From positions 2,914,001 through 2,978,000 of the forward strand of contig CAWGFG010000006.1 of assembly GCA_963821815.1 (NCBI GenBank): a stretch of 64,000 nt of DNA, read 5' to 3'. The notes beneath the pieces are model-generated. The model was given only the letters and a program-made list of their open reading frames with translations. It did no database searches and was not told the origin of the DNA. The DNA is from JASGTU01 sp963821815. GTDB taxonomy: Bacteria > Chloroflexota > Anaerolineae > Caldilineales > Caldilineaceae. The position numbers and the translations under genes are program-made. This document shows, piece after piece, positions 19,817-30,258 of this stretch (position 1 is the stretch's first letter; every line of letters starts with the position of its first letter).

Positions 19817-22338
19817 GCACAGTTGATTCGCGGCGCCTGTGGATCGCCATGGCGCTGATGGCGCTGCTCATCTGGCTGCCGCGCGGCTTGGCGCTGGACC
19901 GGTTCGTGACGGCGGATGAGCATGCTTGGCTGGCTCGTTCCGGCAATTTCTATCGAGCGTTGAGCCGAGGCGATCTCGCTGCCACGTTTCAACGCCACCA
20001 CCCAGGCGTGACCACCACCTGGGCGGGCATGGCAGGTTATCTGACGACATACCCGGCCTATGCTAAGGAAGCGCCTGCCTATTATGGCTATCTGACCGAG
20101 GAGGTCGAGGCTTTCCTGCGCAGTCAGGGCCATGATCCGTTGCAGGTGTTGGCGGCTGGGCGTGCGTTCGTGGCGCTTGCCGTCACGCTGAGTTTGCTGG
20201 TTGCCTACTGGCTGGCGATCGGTCTGCTGGGCTTTTGGCCGGCGACCTTGGGCTTCGCACTCATTGCAACAGCGCCGTTCCACATCGCGCATTCGCGCCT
20301 GCTGCACCTGGACGGGCTCGTCAGTTCATTCATGTTTCTGGCCATTGTCGCATTCGTGGCCTATGCGCAGAAGCCGCGATGGTCCGTGCTGATGATATCT
20401 GGCATCGCCGCTGGGCTAGCCTGGCTGACCCGCTCGCCGTCGCTCTTTTTGTTGCCGTACAGTGCGGTCATCGGGCTGATGGCCATCGCCTGGCGAGAGC
20501 CTGGAGCGGAGGCTCGCCGGACATTGTGGCGAATGTTGAAGGCGGGCATCATCTGGGCGGTGGTGGGCGTGCTCTGCTACGTTTTGCTGTGGCCTTCCAT
20601 GTGGATCAACCCGGTCGGCAGTATCCAGGATGTACTCTCCGCAGCTACTGAGTATGCAACCGAGGGCCACCTGAAGCCCATCTTCTTCAACGGCAATGTC
20701 ATCGCCGGCGACCCCGGTCTCAGCTTCTACCCCATCACATGGCTGTGGCGGACTACGCCGCTGGTGTTGCTAGGACTAGCTGCAGCGATTGCGGTTGCCG
20801 TGGCACGCGCCGCTCCGCTGGACAAATACACGACCCGTTTCACCGTCGCGTCGTTGGTGCTGTATGCGGTGGGTTTCACGCTCTTCATGAGCCTGGGCGC
20901 CAAGAAGTTCGATCGCTATCTGCTGCCCGTTTACCCGGCGCTGGCGCTGGTGGCGGGCATGGGCATTACCGGATTAGGCGAGTGGCTGTTGCGGCTAGTG
21001 AGCGACGCTGTCGCACGCTGTATTATGCCCGCGTTGCTGGCTATCGTGCTCGTGGTGCAGGTCATCCTGATATTACCGACCTTCCCCTACTATTTGAGCT
21101 ACTATAATCCGCTGCTGGGCGGCGGAAGGCGAGCGCCGTCGGTCATGATGATCGGCTGGGGCGAAGGCGGTGACCAAGCTGCCGCGTTCCTAGATGAACA
21201 GCCGGACGCAGCGCAGAGCGTGGTGGCATCCGGCTATACCAACGGTCCGTTCTCCTATTTCTATGACGGCGAGACCGCGCCGCTCTACTTCCGTGCCATG
21301 GCCGACTACGCGGTGGTCTTTGTGCAGGACTGGCAGCGACAATTACCTTCACGCCGAGCCGCGGCCTACTACGCGGAGCATGAGCCAATGCACACGGTTC
21401 GCATCAACGGCATAGATTATGCGCATATTTATGACCTGAATGCCATGCCGCAGCCTGATTACGTGACCGACTGGCTGGATGCTGACGGTGAGGCCGTCAT
21501 TCGGCTGCAATCCTATCAGTTGCCAGCCGCGGCCATCAAAGCCGGCGAGACGGTCAGCACTATCCTTTACCTCGAGAACCGGGCGCCAATCGATAGCAAC
21601 CTGAACGTGCTGGTGCGGCTGATAGGTGCGGATGGGCAGGAGATTGCCCGCGAGGAAGGTTGGCCTTGGGGATCGGCGACCAGTAATTGGGCGGTTGGCG
21701 ACGTGTGGCCCGATGGTCATGATCTCGTGATTCCCGAGGATGCACAACCGGGTTGGTATCGACTCGATGTTGCCTTCTATGACCCACAGGGGCAGGAGAC
21801 GTTGCACGCCGTACAGGTCGACAGCGGCGAACAGATGGGAGAGGCGCTGCCGTTGGACTACATTTGGATCGGAGAGGTACTGCCCTCTGCCGAACAACCG
21901 TTGCGAGATGCGGTCCAGTTCGGCGAGACTATCCAGTTGCAAGGTGTGGACTGGACGAATGCTGCTGGCCGAAATATTCATATAGAGCGAACTGGATTGC
22001 ACGCAGGAGATAGCGTGACGGCCAATCTTTTGTGGGAGAGCAATGCACCAACCGAGATCGATTACACAGCGTTCGTGCATGTTGTCAATGCGGATGGGGC
22101 AGCCGTGCTCCAGTTAGACCGCCAGCCGCTGAACGGGTTTATGCCGACCAGTACATGGCTGCATGGGCAGACCGTAGCCGACCCGTTCGAGCTGGCGCTG
22201 CCGAACGACCTGCCGCCGGGCGCGTATACTGTCTACACGGGTTTCTATGACCTCACCACCATGGAGCGACTGCCTGTGACGATAGAGGGTCAGCCCGCGG
22301 GAGACACAGTCGAGATCGCCACGTTAACAATCAACTAG
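19813..22338 (+). CDS. Paralogue 1 of tandem GT39-like array
   Basis: An 841-residue protein, first of four close tandem paralogues. It opens with a membrane helix and WLPRGLALDRFVTADEHAWL, carrying the Asp-Glu pair of GT39 enzymes, then QRHHPGVTTTWAG. Later shared motifs are LLWPSMWINP, SFYPITWLWRTTPLVLLG, LGAKKFDRYLLPVYPAL and YLSYYNPLLGGGRRAPS. About eleven helices end near residue 420. The C-terminal half has a soluble linker domain followed by two copies of the beta-rich module, at about residues 550-690 and 695-841. It should work on the outer face of the membrane; the acceptor is unknown. The ATG at 19813 overlaps the upstream stop, and the next gene starts 23 bp after its own stop. 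Confidence 0.8.
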   Translation: MSTVDSRRLWIAMALMALLIWLPRGLALDRFVTADEHAWLARSGNFYRALSRGDLAATFQRHHPGVTTTWAGMAGYLTTYPAYAKEAPAYYGYLTEEVEAFLRSQGHDPLQVLAAGRAFVALAVTLSLLVAYWLAIGLLGFWPATLGFALIATAPFHIAHSRLLHLDGLVSSFMFLAIVAFVAYAQKPRWSVLMISGIAAGLAWLTRSPSLFLLPYSAVIGLMAIAWREPGAEARRTLWRMLKAGIIWAVVGVLCYVLLWPSMWINPVGSIQDVLSAATEYATEGHLKPIFFNGNVIAGDPGLSFYPITWLWRTTPLVLLGLAAAIAVAVARAAPLDKYTTRFTVASLVLYAVGFTLFMSLGAKKFDRYLLPVYPALALVAGMGITGLGEWLLRLVSDAVARCIMPALLAIVLVVQVILILPTFPYYLSYYNPLLGGGRRAPSVMMIGWGEGGDQAAAFLDEQPDAAQSVVASGYTNGPFSYFYDGETAPLYFRAMADYAVVFVQDWQRQLPSRRAAAYYAEHEPMHTVRINGIDYAHIYDLNAMPQPDYVTDWLDADGEAVIRLQSYQLPAAAIKAGETVSTILYLENRAPIDSNLNVLVRLIGADGQEIAREEGWPWGSATSNWAVGDVWPDGHDLVIPEDAQPGWYRLDVAFYDPQGQETLHAVQVDSGEQMGEALPLDYIWIGEVLPSAEQPLRDAVQFGETIQLQGVDWTNAAGRNIHIERTGLHAGDSVTANLLWESNAPTEIDYTAFVHVVNADGAAVLQLDRQPLNGFMPTSTWLHGQTVADPFELALPNDLPPGAYTVYTGFYDLTTMERLPVTIEGQPAGDTVEIATLTIN

Positions 22339-22361
22339 AGTGTAAATCCAATGATTTCGCA

Positions 22362-24920
22362 ATGCACTTACACCTAAGTTCGCGACAGCAGAAGGTCATT
22401 ATCTTTGTCATCGTAGTGATCGCCGTTTGGCTACCGCGCGGGTTGGCGCTGGACCGATTTGCGGCCATTGATGAACGTGCCTGGTTGATTCGATCGGTCG
22501 CCTTCTACCAGGCGCTCATGACCGGCGAGTATGCGGATACGTATCAACACGGTCATCCTGGCGTTACTACGATGTGGGCTGGCGTGCTGGCGTATCGTAC
22601 AGCATTCCCAGAATTTGCGCATGAGATCTCGTATGGATTTGATCGGACCGAGTTCGAATCACTGCATCAGGAAGTAGACGCAAACCGCACGGCTCTTCAG
22701 ATGCTGAGTATTAGCCGCTCTATTGTTGTGCTCGTCATTTCCATGGTGCTGGGGATCGCCTTCCTCTATTCGAAACGTCTGCTGGGATGGTGGCCGAGTA
22801 TCTTCGGATTTGGACTGATTTTTATCGACCCGTTCGTCGCAGGTTTCGCTAGGTTTCTACATCCCGACAGTTTTCTGATGTCCTTCATGTTCTTATCGGG
22901 ATTGGCATTCCTCAGCTTTCTCTATACTGGACGCCGATGGCTCGACTTACTGGTCTCCGCCGTGGCGACAGCGCTGGCGATTCTGACAAAGACGCCGGGC
23001 TTCTTTCTACTGCCGCTCCTACCTCTCTACGCTGTAATAGAACAGATCAGATACTTGGCTGCGAACCCTGGTGGAAGAACTGCCAAGGCCATCGTAGCAT
23101 CGTCCTTAAAGCGATTCTTGCTTCCGCTGGCCCTGTGGGGAATCTCCGTCGTTGTTGTTTATGTGCTTCTGTGGCCATCGATGTGGGTGTCTCCGTTGGA
23201 AACGCTTAGCAATGTGTTACAGGTCTCGACTGGCTATGCGGCAGAGGGGCATTCGTTAGCTGTGTTTTTCAACGGACAGGTGCTTAACGGCGACCCGAGT
23301 TTCTGGTTCTATCCGATCACATGGTTGTGGCGCACGACGCCGCTCGTCCTGCTGGGTCTCATCTTTGCTGCGATAGCGTTCGTGCGCGGCGGCCCATTTA
23401 CACGCTCCTCCACGGTTCGAGCGACCGCACTGGCACTCCTGCTGTGGGCGATCCTATTCGTTCTGTTCATGGATCTGGGAGCCAAGAAAGCAGCCCGGTA
23501 CGCGCTGCCTAGCTACCCGCCGCTTGATCTGCTGGCCGGACTCGGTTGGGCGTCATTTGCCATGTGGATGTCTCAGATGCGTTCACGGAAATTGGCGCGT
23601 TACTTGACCCCGTCAGTGCTAATCGTCGTGATCGCATCACAGGCGGCGCTGGCACTTCCGAAATATCCATACTATCTCAGCTACTACAATCCGCTGTTGG
23701 GCGGCGTGGATAGCGCTCAGAATGTTCTGCCCATCGGCTGGGGCGAAGGGCTGGATATGGCAGGTCGCAGGCTCACTGAAATGGAGAAAAGTGGCCAGAT
23801 TGACGAGGACAGCATCGTTGCATCCTGGTATAACGTCGGTTCGTTCAGCTATTTCTACGATGGCAAAGTAGTAGCCAATGCCTTCTCGTGGATGGCGGAC
23901 TATGCCGTCATCTATATACATCAGTGGCAGCGCGACCTGCCCTCGCGCCGCATGATGCAGCATTTCAATTCGCTGACGCCCATGGAGACCATTACCGTGG
24001 ACGGCATCGAATATGTGCGTATCTATGACATGCACAAAGCCGATTTGCCCGACTATGCCGTCGATTTTAACGACCAGATTCGACTCGTCTACTACGATTC
24101 TACGCCCGGGGTTCTTTATCCAGGGCTGCACTGGAATATGATTGTCCATGCGGTGAAAACGGCGCCCATTGATGCCGTCTACAACTTCCGCGTACGTTTG
24201 ATCAATCAAGCGGGCGAGGAGGTCTATCGCAGTGACGGCTGGCCGCGCGCTTCAGTGACGAATAAATGGAAAGTGGGAACTCGCGCACGCTCAAAACCGT
24301 ACGACTACGAGATCCCGGCGGATATGGAGCCGGGACTATATCAGATCGAGGTCGGCTTCATCGACAATCGCACGAAGGAGTACCTGCCTGTCACATCAGC
24401 CAAGACCGGTGAGTCATACCCCAGCCAGTACGTACTAGACTACCTGGTCATCGGCGATCCCCAGCACAGGCCGGCGTACAAGTACCGGCAGAGTTACGAG
24501 TTTGGCGAGCAACTTGCACTGACAGCGGTTGACGTTGTGGACGGACAAGGACAGGTCATCAAGAAGGCCGATGCACGCCTTGCACCCGGTGCAACGGTCA
24601 CATTCAGACTGTTCTGGGATACAATAGCGTATATGTATACGGACTACGATGTACTGTTGGAAATCGTGGACAATGCCGGTCACGTGATCGCGCAGCAACA
24701 ACAGGCTCCGCTGGATGGCTTTGTCCCGACCTCCTATTGGCCGCCGCGGCAGGCAATGATCGACGAGCACGCCGTAGAACTGCCGTCCACCCTGGCAACT
24801 GGAGACTATACAGTTCGGGTCAGCCTAATTGACCCGACAACCATGGAACATCTGCCCGTCGTGCTGAACGGCGAACCAGCCGGCGATGTCGCCCAGATCA
24901 CCATGCTTACCATAGAGTGA
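22362..24920 (+). CDS. Paralogue 2 of tandem GT39-like array
   Basis: An 852-residue close relative of the gene before it. Shared landmarks are WLPRGLALDRFAAIDERAWL, HGHPGVTTMWAGV, LLGWWPSIFGFGLIFIDPF, ARFLHPDSFLMSFMFLSGL, LLWPSMWVSP, SFWFYPITWLWRTTP and YLSYYNPLLGGVDSAQN. Where its siblings have LGAKKFDRYLLP it reads LGAKKAARYALP. The C-terminal half again holds two beta modules (about residues 565-700 and 711-852), the second ending GDYTVRVSLIDPTTMEHLPV. The start ATG at 22362 has no strong ribosome site. It lies 42 bp before paralogue 3, to which it is the most similar by eye. Confidence 0.8.
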   Translation: MHLHLSSRQQKVIIFVIVVIAVWLPRGLALDRFAAIDERAWLIRSVAFYQALMTGEYADTYQHGHPGVTTMWAGVLAYRTAFPEFAHEISYGFDRTEFESLHQEVDANRTALQMLSISRSIVVLVISMVLGIAFLYSKRLLGWWPSIFGFGLIFIDPFVAGFARFLHPDSFLMSFMFLSGLAFLSFLYTGRRWLDLLVSAVATALAILTKTPGFFLLPLLPLYAVIEQIRYLAANPGGRTAKAIVASSLKRFLLPLALWGISVVVVYVLLWPSMWVSPLETLSNVLQVSTGYAAEGHSLAVFFNGQVLNGDPSFWFYPITWLWRTTPLVLLGLIFAAIAFVRGGPFTRSSTVRATALALLLWAILFVLFMDLGAKKAARYALPSYPPLDLLAGLGWASFAMWMSQMRSRKLARYLTPSVLIVVIASQAALALPKYPYYLSYYNPLLGGVDSAQNVLPIGWGEGLDMAGRRLTEMEKSGQIDEDSIVASWYNVGSFSYFYDGKVVANAFSWMADYAVIYIHQWQRDLPSRRMMQHFNSLTPMETITVDGIEYVRIYDMHKADLPDYAVDFNDQIRLVYYDSTPGVLYPGLHWNMIVHAVKTAPIDAVYNFRVRLINQAGEEVYRSDGWPRASVTNKWKVGTRARSKPYDYEIPADMEPGLYQIEVGFIDNRTKEYLPVTSAKTGESYPSQYVLDYLVIGDPQHRPAYKYRQSYEFGEQLALTAVDVVDGQGQVIKKADARLAPGATVTFRLFWDTIAYMYTDYDVLLEIVDNAGHVIAQQQQAPLDGFVPTSYWPPRQAMIDEHAVELPSTLATGDYTVRVSLIDPTTMEHLPVVLNGEPAGDVAQITMLTIE

Positions 24921-24962
24921 AGCAGTCTGGGATACCAAAGATAGCGAAGACAATAACAACAC

Positions 24963-27528
24963 ATGCACTGGCAATTTAGTGATAATCAGAAGAAACTAGT
25001 CGCGTTCCTGCTCGTGGTGATCGCCGTATGGCTGCCGCGCGGTCTGAAACTGGACCAGTTTGTCACCGTGGACGAGCCCAAGTGGCTGGTGCGCTCGGCC
25101 AACTTCCTACAGGCCATGGATAGCGGTGAACTGCAACATACCTTCCAGCACGGTCATCCCGGCGTCACGATTATGTGGGCGGGTACGGCGGCCTTTATGA
25201 TGCGCTTCCCGGAATACACCACTGTGACGCCCGGACAGTTCAACTGGACCGATTACCAGTTCGACGACTTCATGAAGGAACATGGTCATACATCGCTGCA
25301 GATGCTGGCGACCGGACGCGCCATCGTCGTGCTCATCATCGCTCTCGCACTGGGCTTGGCCTTTCTCTACGCACAACGCTTGCTTGGGTGGTGGCCCAGC
25401 ATTATGGGCTTCGGGCTCATTATTCTGGATCCGTTCCAGGTCGGCCTTTCTACGCGTTCTGCACCCGGATAGTCTGCTCAGCGTATTCTTGTTCTTGTCC
25501 GGGTTGGCGTGGCTGAGCTATTTGCTGACCGGTCGCCGCAAACGCGACCTGGTCGTATCCGGCGTGGTGGCTGCCCTCACCGTGCTGACCAAGACGCCCG
25601 GCATCTTTCTTGTCCCATTAGTCGGCCTATTCTCGCTCATGGAGTATGTGGTGCACGTGGTGGGCCAGCCGAACTGGCACTGGAGCGATTTCGTGCGCGG
25701 CAAAAACCTGCTGCGCTTCGTGGCCCCATTGGTTATCTGGGCCCTGATATTTGTCGTCGTCTATGTGCTGCTCTGGCCTGCCATGTGGGTATCTCCTAGG
25801 GAAGTGCTGCGTGAGGTGACCGACATCTCCGGCGACTATGCAGAGCAGGGACATTCCAGCCCGGTCTTCTTCAACGGCGAGATCATCAACGGCGATCCGG
25901 GCACGTGGTTCTATCCCATCACTTGGCTATGGCGCACTACGCCGGTAGTCATGCTCGGACTTCTGTTGACCGCCTTGGCCTTCATCGTGAGCAATGTGGT
26001 CACGAAGTCCAAGAACGTGCGCTTCACCGCACTGAGTATAGTCCTGTGGGCGTTCTTCTTCATCGTCTTCATGAACTTTGGCGCTAAGAAGTTCGACCGC
26101 TATCTGCTGCCCATATACATGCCGCTGGACTTGCTCGCCGGTATCGGCTGGGCGGCGGTCATCGTGTGGCTGACCCAGTCTCGCACTAAATGGGTGGCGC
26201 GTTATGCTGCGCCGGGCGTTGCTGTGCTTGTCATCGCGGCCCAGGGCATCCACACCATCCCAACGTACCCGTACTATCTGACCCATTACAACCCGCTTAT
26301 GGGCGGAGCCAAGCGTGCGCCGGACGTCATGTTTCTCGGCTGGGGGCAAGGGCTGGACGAGGCGGGACGCTATCTGAGCGAAGAAGTATATACGGACAAC
26401 CCCGGCGACCAGCCTGGGGTCGCATCATGGTACCCGCGCGGGCCGTTCAGCTTCTTCTACGACGGCGAGACATGGTCCAATCGAGCCACATGGGAGGCGG
26501 ATTACTCGGTCATATACGCGCACCAATGGCAGCGAGAGTTGCCCTCGCGGCGCATGATGCACCACTTCAACTCGCTGGAGCCGATGAAGACATTCACGAT
26601 AGACAACATCGAGTACGCAAGCATCTTCGATATGCGCGAGGCTGACTTGCCGGACTATACGGTGGACTTCGGCGATCAGATTCGGCTGGTCTACTACGAT
26701 ACGTTCTCCGGCTCCATGCATCCTGGTCAGAAGTGGGATATGACCATCTACTTCCAGAAGCTGGCGCCCATCGACGAGCGGTTGAATATCCTGCTGCGAT
26801 TGGTCAACCAGGACGGCGAGGAGATCCTTCGCCAGGACGGCTGGCCAGATGGAGAAGCCACTGACGAATGGCCCGTCGGCGAGATGTTGCGCGACAATAA
26901 CTACTCGCTGGAGATTACCGACGAGTTCGATCCGGGAATCTATCGCATTGAGGTTGCCTTCTATGACCCGAATACGCTGCAGCACCTGCCCGTGACCTCG
27001 GCTAATACCGGCGAACCGTTGCCGGATCCCTACCTGCTGGACTATCTGATCATCGGAGACTTGCCACAGGAACCAGTAAATGCTCTGAAGGAAAACGCCA
27101 ACTTAGGCGATCAGATCGCGCTGCTGGGCGTCGATGTACTGGACGACAATGGCGAAGCGGTCAACCTGTCCAGGGCCGCGTTCCACCCCGGCGACAGTAT
27201 CGATCTGCGCCTCTTCTGGCGTGCGCTTGCCTACATGTATACCGATTACACAGCCTTTGTTCACGTCATCGGCCCGGACGGCGAGATCGTGTATCAGTAT
27301 GACCAGCGACCTATGCAGGGGTTCCTGCCTACGTCTTATTGGCCGCCCAACCAGGTCATCACCGACAACTATACGATTGAAATTCCAGCAGATGCACAGC
27401 CAGGCGACTATACTGTGCGCGTCGGACTCTACGACTTGGACACCATGACACGACTGCCGGTGACGATGGACGGCGAGCCCAGCGGCGACAGCATCCTGGC
27501 TTTGACGCTGCCTGTGGAGGCGCCGTAG
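24963..27528 (+). pseudogene. Paralogue 3 of tandem GT39-like array, interrupted by a one-base frameshift
   Basis: Two overlapping frames make up one GT39-like gene. The first (24963-25472) encodes the N-terminal helices, with WLPRGLKLDQFVTVDEPKWL, HPGVTIMWAG and LLGWWPSIMGFGLIILDPF, and then runs into a stop. The second frame resumes at about 25453 with RVLHPDSLLSVFLFLSGLAW and continues to 27528. Comparison with paralogue 2 (ARFLHPDSF) places the break at an extra base near A25452, in CCTTTCTACGCG. Removing it gives about 854 residues, the same length as the siblings. Both halves are otherwise intact, including LLWPAMWVSP, LGAKKFDRYLLP and two C-terminal beta modules. It could be a young pseudogene, a phase-variable or slippage site, or a sequencing error; the break is not in a long homopolymer. 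Confidence 0.85.
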
Positions 27529-27574
27529 CCGTCTCTATATCCCCGCGTTCGACCAGTGGATGATAAAATAGGAT

Positions 27575-27599
27575 GCAGCATCCAGATTCTAGATGCTGC
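27575..27599 (+). terminator. Hairpin between paralogues 3 and 4
   Basis: GCAGCATC (27575-27582) pairs with GATGCTGC (27592-27599) around a 9-base loop, extendable by a T-G and an A-T pair. Only weak T content follows, so it may be a terminator or an mRNA-processing or stabilising hairpin. It sits in the 104-bp gap before the last array member, the widest gap in the array. Confidence 0.45.
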
Positions 27600-27632
27600 G
27601 TTCGATACAAATATGGCCTGGGGAAGGGTTAG

Positions 27633-30203
27633 TTGGTAGAGCCGCGCACACGATCAGTCGTAATAAAGATCGCCATCACGTTACTGTTGGCGGTAGTGCT
27701 CTGGATGCCGCGTGGGCTCATGCTAGACCAGTTTGTGGCGGTGGATGAGCGCTCCTGGCTGACCCGCTCGGGCAACTTCTACCTTGCCTTGAGTCAGGGC
27801 GATTTCGCCGACACTTTCCAGCGTTATCATCCCGGCGTCACAACGATGTGGCTGGGTACGCTGGGTTTCTTCACCGAGTACCCCGGCTATGCCAGCGACG
27901 CCGTCGACCAGATCGCGGACATGAGCGAGGGCGTGGAGGGATTCCTCCGCCAGCAGGGGTACGAGCCCATCGACGTCATGGCTAGCGGGCGCCGTTACGT
28001 CGTGGCAGCCACCGTCATTGCCCTGCTCATCTCCTTCTGGATTGCGGTTGATCTTTTCGGGCTTTTTACTGCGTCGACAGGCTTCCTGCTGATTGCTTTC
28101 GAGCCGTTCCTGCTGGGTCTATCGCGCATGTTGCACGTGGACGGGCTCTCCAGCGTGTTTATGTTCCTGGCATTACTCGCCTATTTACGCTACATCGCCG
28201 GCTCACCCCACGACCGTCCACATTATGCCGGGCACAAGCAAGACTTAGTCATCGCCGGCGTCGCCGCGGGGCTGGCTTGGCTGTCAAAATCACCGGCGCT
28301 CTTTCTCATTCCGTTCATGGCTTTGATTACGCTCTATGCCCTATGGCAGCGCTGGCGGATGACGGGCGAATGTGAGTGGCGAACGATTCTGCGCCCTGTG
28401 GTGGACGCCGCCATTTGGCTTGGAATTGCCTGCGCCGTCTTCATGCTGTTTTGGCCTGCCATGTGGGTCCATCCCGTAGCGAGCCTGCAGGCGCTCTTCT
28501 CGGCTGCAGGCGACTCCGCCGCGAGCGGCCATTCGAAGGCGCTTTTCTACAATGGCAAAGTGTACGCGGGCGATCCCGGTCTCTGGTTCTATCCGCACAC
28601 GTTCTTGTGGCGCATTTCGCCGGTGACGCTCATTGGTCTCGTGCTGGGCATTGCAGCCTTGGCGCTGAAACAGCCGCCGCTGGACATTGCAGTGCGACGG
28701 CGCACAACCGTTTGGCTGCTCCTGTTCGCTCTGCTGTTTACGTTCTTCATGACATTGGGCGCCAAGAAATTCCCTCGCTACCTGTTGCCAGCCTATATGC
28801 CGCTCCTGTTGGTCGGCGGAGCAGGATGGGCCTGGACGGCGCTATGGGCAGCTCGCCTAGTGAAGCGGCGATGGGTTGCTCCCGCCGTGGTTAGCGTGTC
28901 GCTTATTGCACAGGCGTTCATTGCCAGCACCGTCTTCCCCTACTATTTCACGTATTACAGTCCCCTTATGGGCGGCGCCAAGCGCGCACCGCAGGTCATG
29001 ATGATCGGCCTAGGCGAGGGTCTAGACCAGGCGGCACGCTACCTGCGCGAGTTACCGGGCGCCGAGGAGAATACCGTCGCGTCGTGGTACCGCGGCGGTT
29101 CGTTCAACTACTTCTATCCATACGAGTCGGTCGACATCGAGGATTTCTTCCGCAGCGATTACGCAGTCATCTACGCGCACCAGTGGCAACGTGAAGTGCC
29201 GGACTTACGCACGCTCGATTACTTCGCCAGCCTGACACCGGAGCACACTTTCACGCTCAACGATATCGAGTATGTGCGCATCTACAACCTGCAGGACGCA
29301 CCGCCGCCTGACTTCTTCGTGGACTGGTCGTCTGAAAATGCTCAAACAAGCGATGATGCGGGCGTCATCCGCATGGTGCGCAACGAGCTTTCGGCCGAGA
29401 CGCTGGCGCCTGGCGACACTCTCGTCCTACGCACGTACTATATGAGCCTATCGCCTATGGCAGAGAATCTGAGCGCTCTGGTTCGTCTCATCGACGAGGA
29501 CGGCAACGAAGTAGCGCGCAGCGAAGGCTGGCCCTACGGGTCGCCCACATCCACATGGACGCCGGGCGAAGTCTACGTGGATGGCCATGAGTTGACGATT
29601 CCGGCCGATCAAAAACCAGGTTACCTTCGCTCGGATGTTACGTTCTACAATCCGGATACGCAGGAAACGTTGACGCCGGCACGCGTGTCCGACGGTGAAC
29701 CGCTGCCACAGTCCATACCGGTTGGCTATGTACAGGTGGAACCCGTACAATCAAATTTGCATCCGTTCGAGCGCCCATACGCTTTGGGCGAGCAGTTTGC
29801 GCTGAATGGCGCAGAGCTCGACGGGCAGCCAGTCCACAAGGATGGGACCTCGTTCTTTGACACAAATGTGGGAGACAGCCTACTGTTGGACCTCTACTGG
29901 CACATGAACCAGTATACGCCCGTCGACTATACCGTGATGCTGCAGCTCATCGATCCGGACGGTGAGATCGCCGCCCAGTGGGACGGCCAGCCGGTGAATG
30001 GATTGTTGCCCACGAGTCTGTGGCGCAGCGATGACGTGCTGCGCGATGAATACGTGCTTTCGCTACCGCAGGATTTGGCGCCGGGTGAGTACCGCCTGCT
30101 AGCAGGATTATACGACCTGGAATCCCTGGAGCGTCTGCCCGTGTCGTGGGAGGGCATGCAAATAGGCGATACGATCCCGCTTGCGACGATTGTGATACGA
30201 TAG
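27633..30203 (+). CDS. Paralogue 4 of tandem GT39-like array
   Basis: An 856-residue member of the array. Landmarks are WMPRGLMLDQFVAVDERSWL, RYHPGVTTMWLGTLGF, LFWPAMWVHP, GLWFYPHTFLWRISP, LGAKKFPRYLLPAYMPL and YFTYYSPLMGGAKRAPQ. The motifs are slightly more diverged than between paralogues 2 and 3. Helices end near residue 430; two C-terminal beta modules follow, the last one with YTPVDYTVMLQLIDPDGEIA and APGEYRLLAGLYDLESLERLPV. The start is TTG at 27633, supported by GGGGAAGGG about nine bases upstream. The hairpin upstream suggests it may have its own transcript. It is followed after 55 bp by a glycolipid-synthase-like gene. Confidence 0.8.
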   Translation: MVEPRTRSVVIKIAITLLLAVVLWMPRGLMLDQFVAVDERSWLTRSGNFYLALSQGDFADTFQRYHPGVTTMWLGTLGFFTEYPGYASDAVDQIADMSEGVEGFLRQQGYEPIDVMASGRRYVVAATVIALLISFWIAVDLFGLFTASTGFLLIAFEPFLLGLSRMLHVDGLSSVFMFLALLAYLRYIAGSPHDRPHYAGHKQDLVIAGVAAGLAWLSKSPALFLIPFMALITLYALWQRWRMTGECEWRTILRPVVDAAIWLGIACAVFMLFWPAMWVHPVASLQALFSAAGDSAASGHSKALFYNGKVYAGDPGLWFYPHTFLWRISPVTLIGLVLGIAALALKQPPLDIAVRRRTTVWLLLFALLFTFFMTLGAKKFPRYLLPAYMPLLLVGGAGWAWTALWAARLVKRRWVAPAVVSVSLIAQAFIASTVFPYYFTYYSPLMGGAKRAPQVMMIGLGEGLDQAARYLRELPGAEENTVASWYRGGSFNYFYPYESVDIEDFFRSDYAVIYAHQWQREVPDLRTLDYFASLTPEHTFTLNDIEYVRIYNLQDAPPPDFFVDWSSENAQTSDDAGVIRMVRNELSAETLAPGDTLVLRTYYMSLSPMAENLSALVRLIDEDGNEVARSEGWPYGSPTSTWTPGEVYVDGHELTIPADQKPGYLRSDVTFYNPDTQETLTPARVSDGEPLPQSIPVGYVQVEPVQSNLHPFERPYALGEQFALNGAELDGQPVHKDGTSFFDTNVGDSLLLDLYWHMNQYTPVDYTVMLQLIDPDGEIAAQWDGQPVNGLLPTSLWRSDDVLRDEYVLSLPQDLAPGEYRLLAGLYDLESLERLPVSWEGMQIGDTIPLATIVIR

Positions 30204-30258
30204 AATCGGCGATTCGATTTCAGCTCCTTACCGGTTCCCCGAACAGAAAAGGTAGTGC

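Noticed and set aside
24963..27528. Two separate genes, a 169-residue and a 748-residue protein
   Set aside because: Both parts align in order to one sibling protein, and removing one base restores the full frame; the start of the second frame (25282) is out-of-frame sequence without family character.
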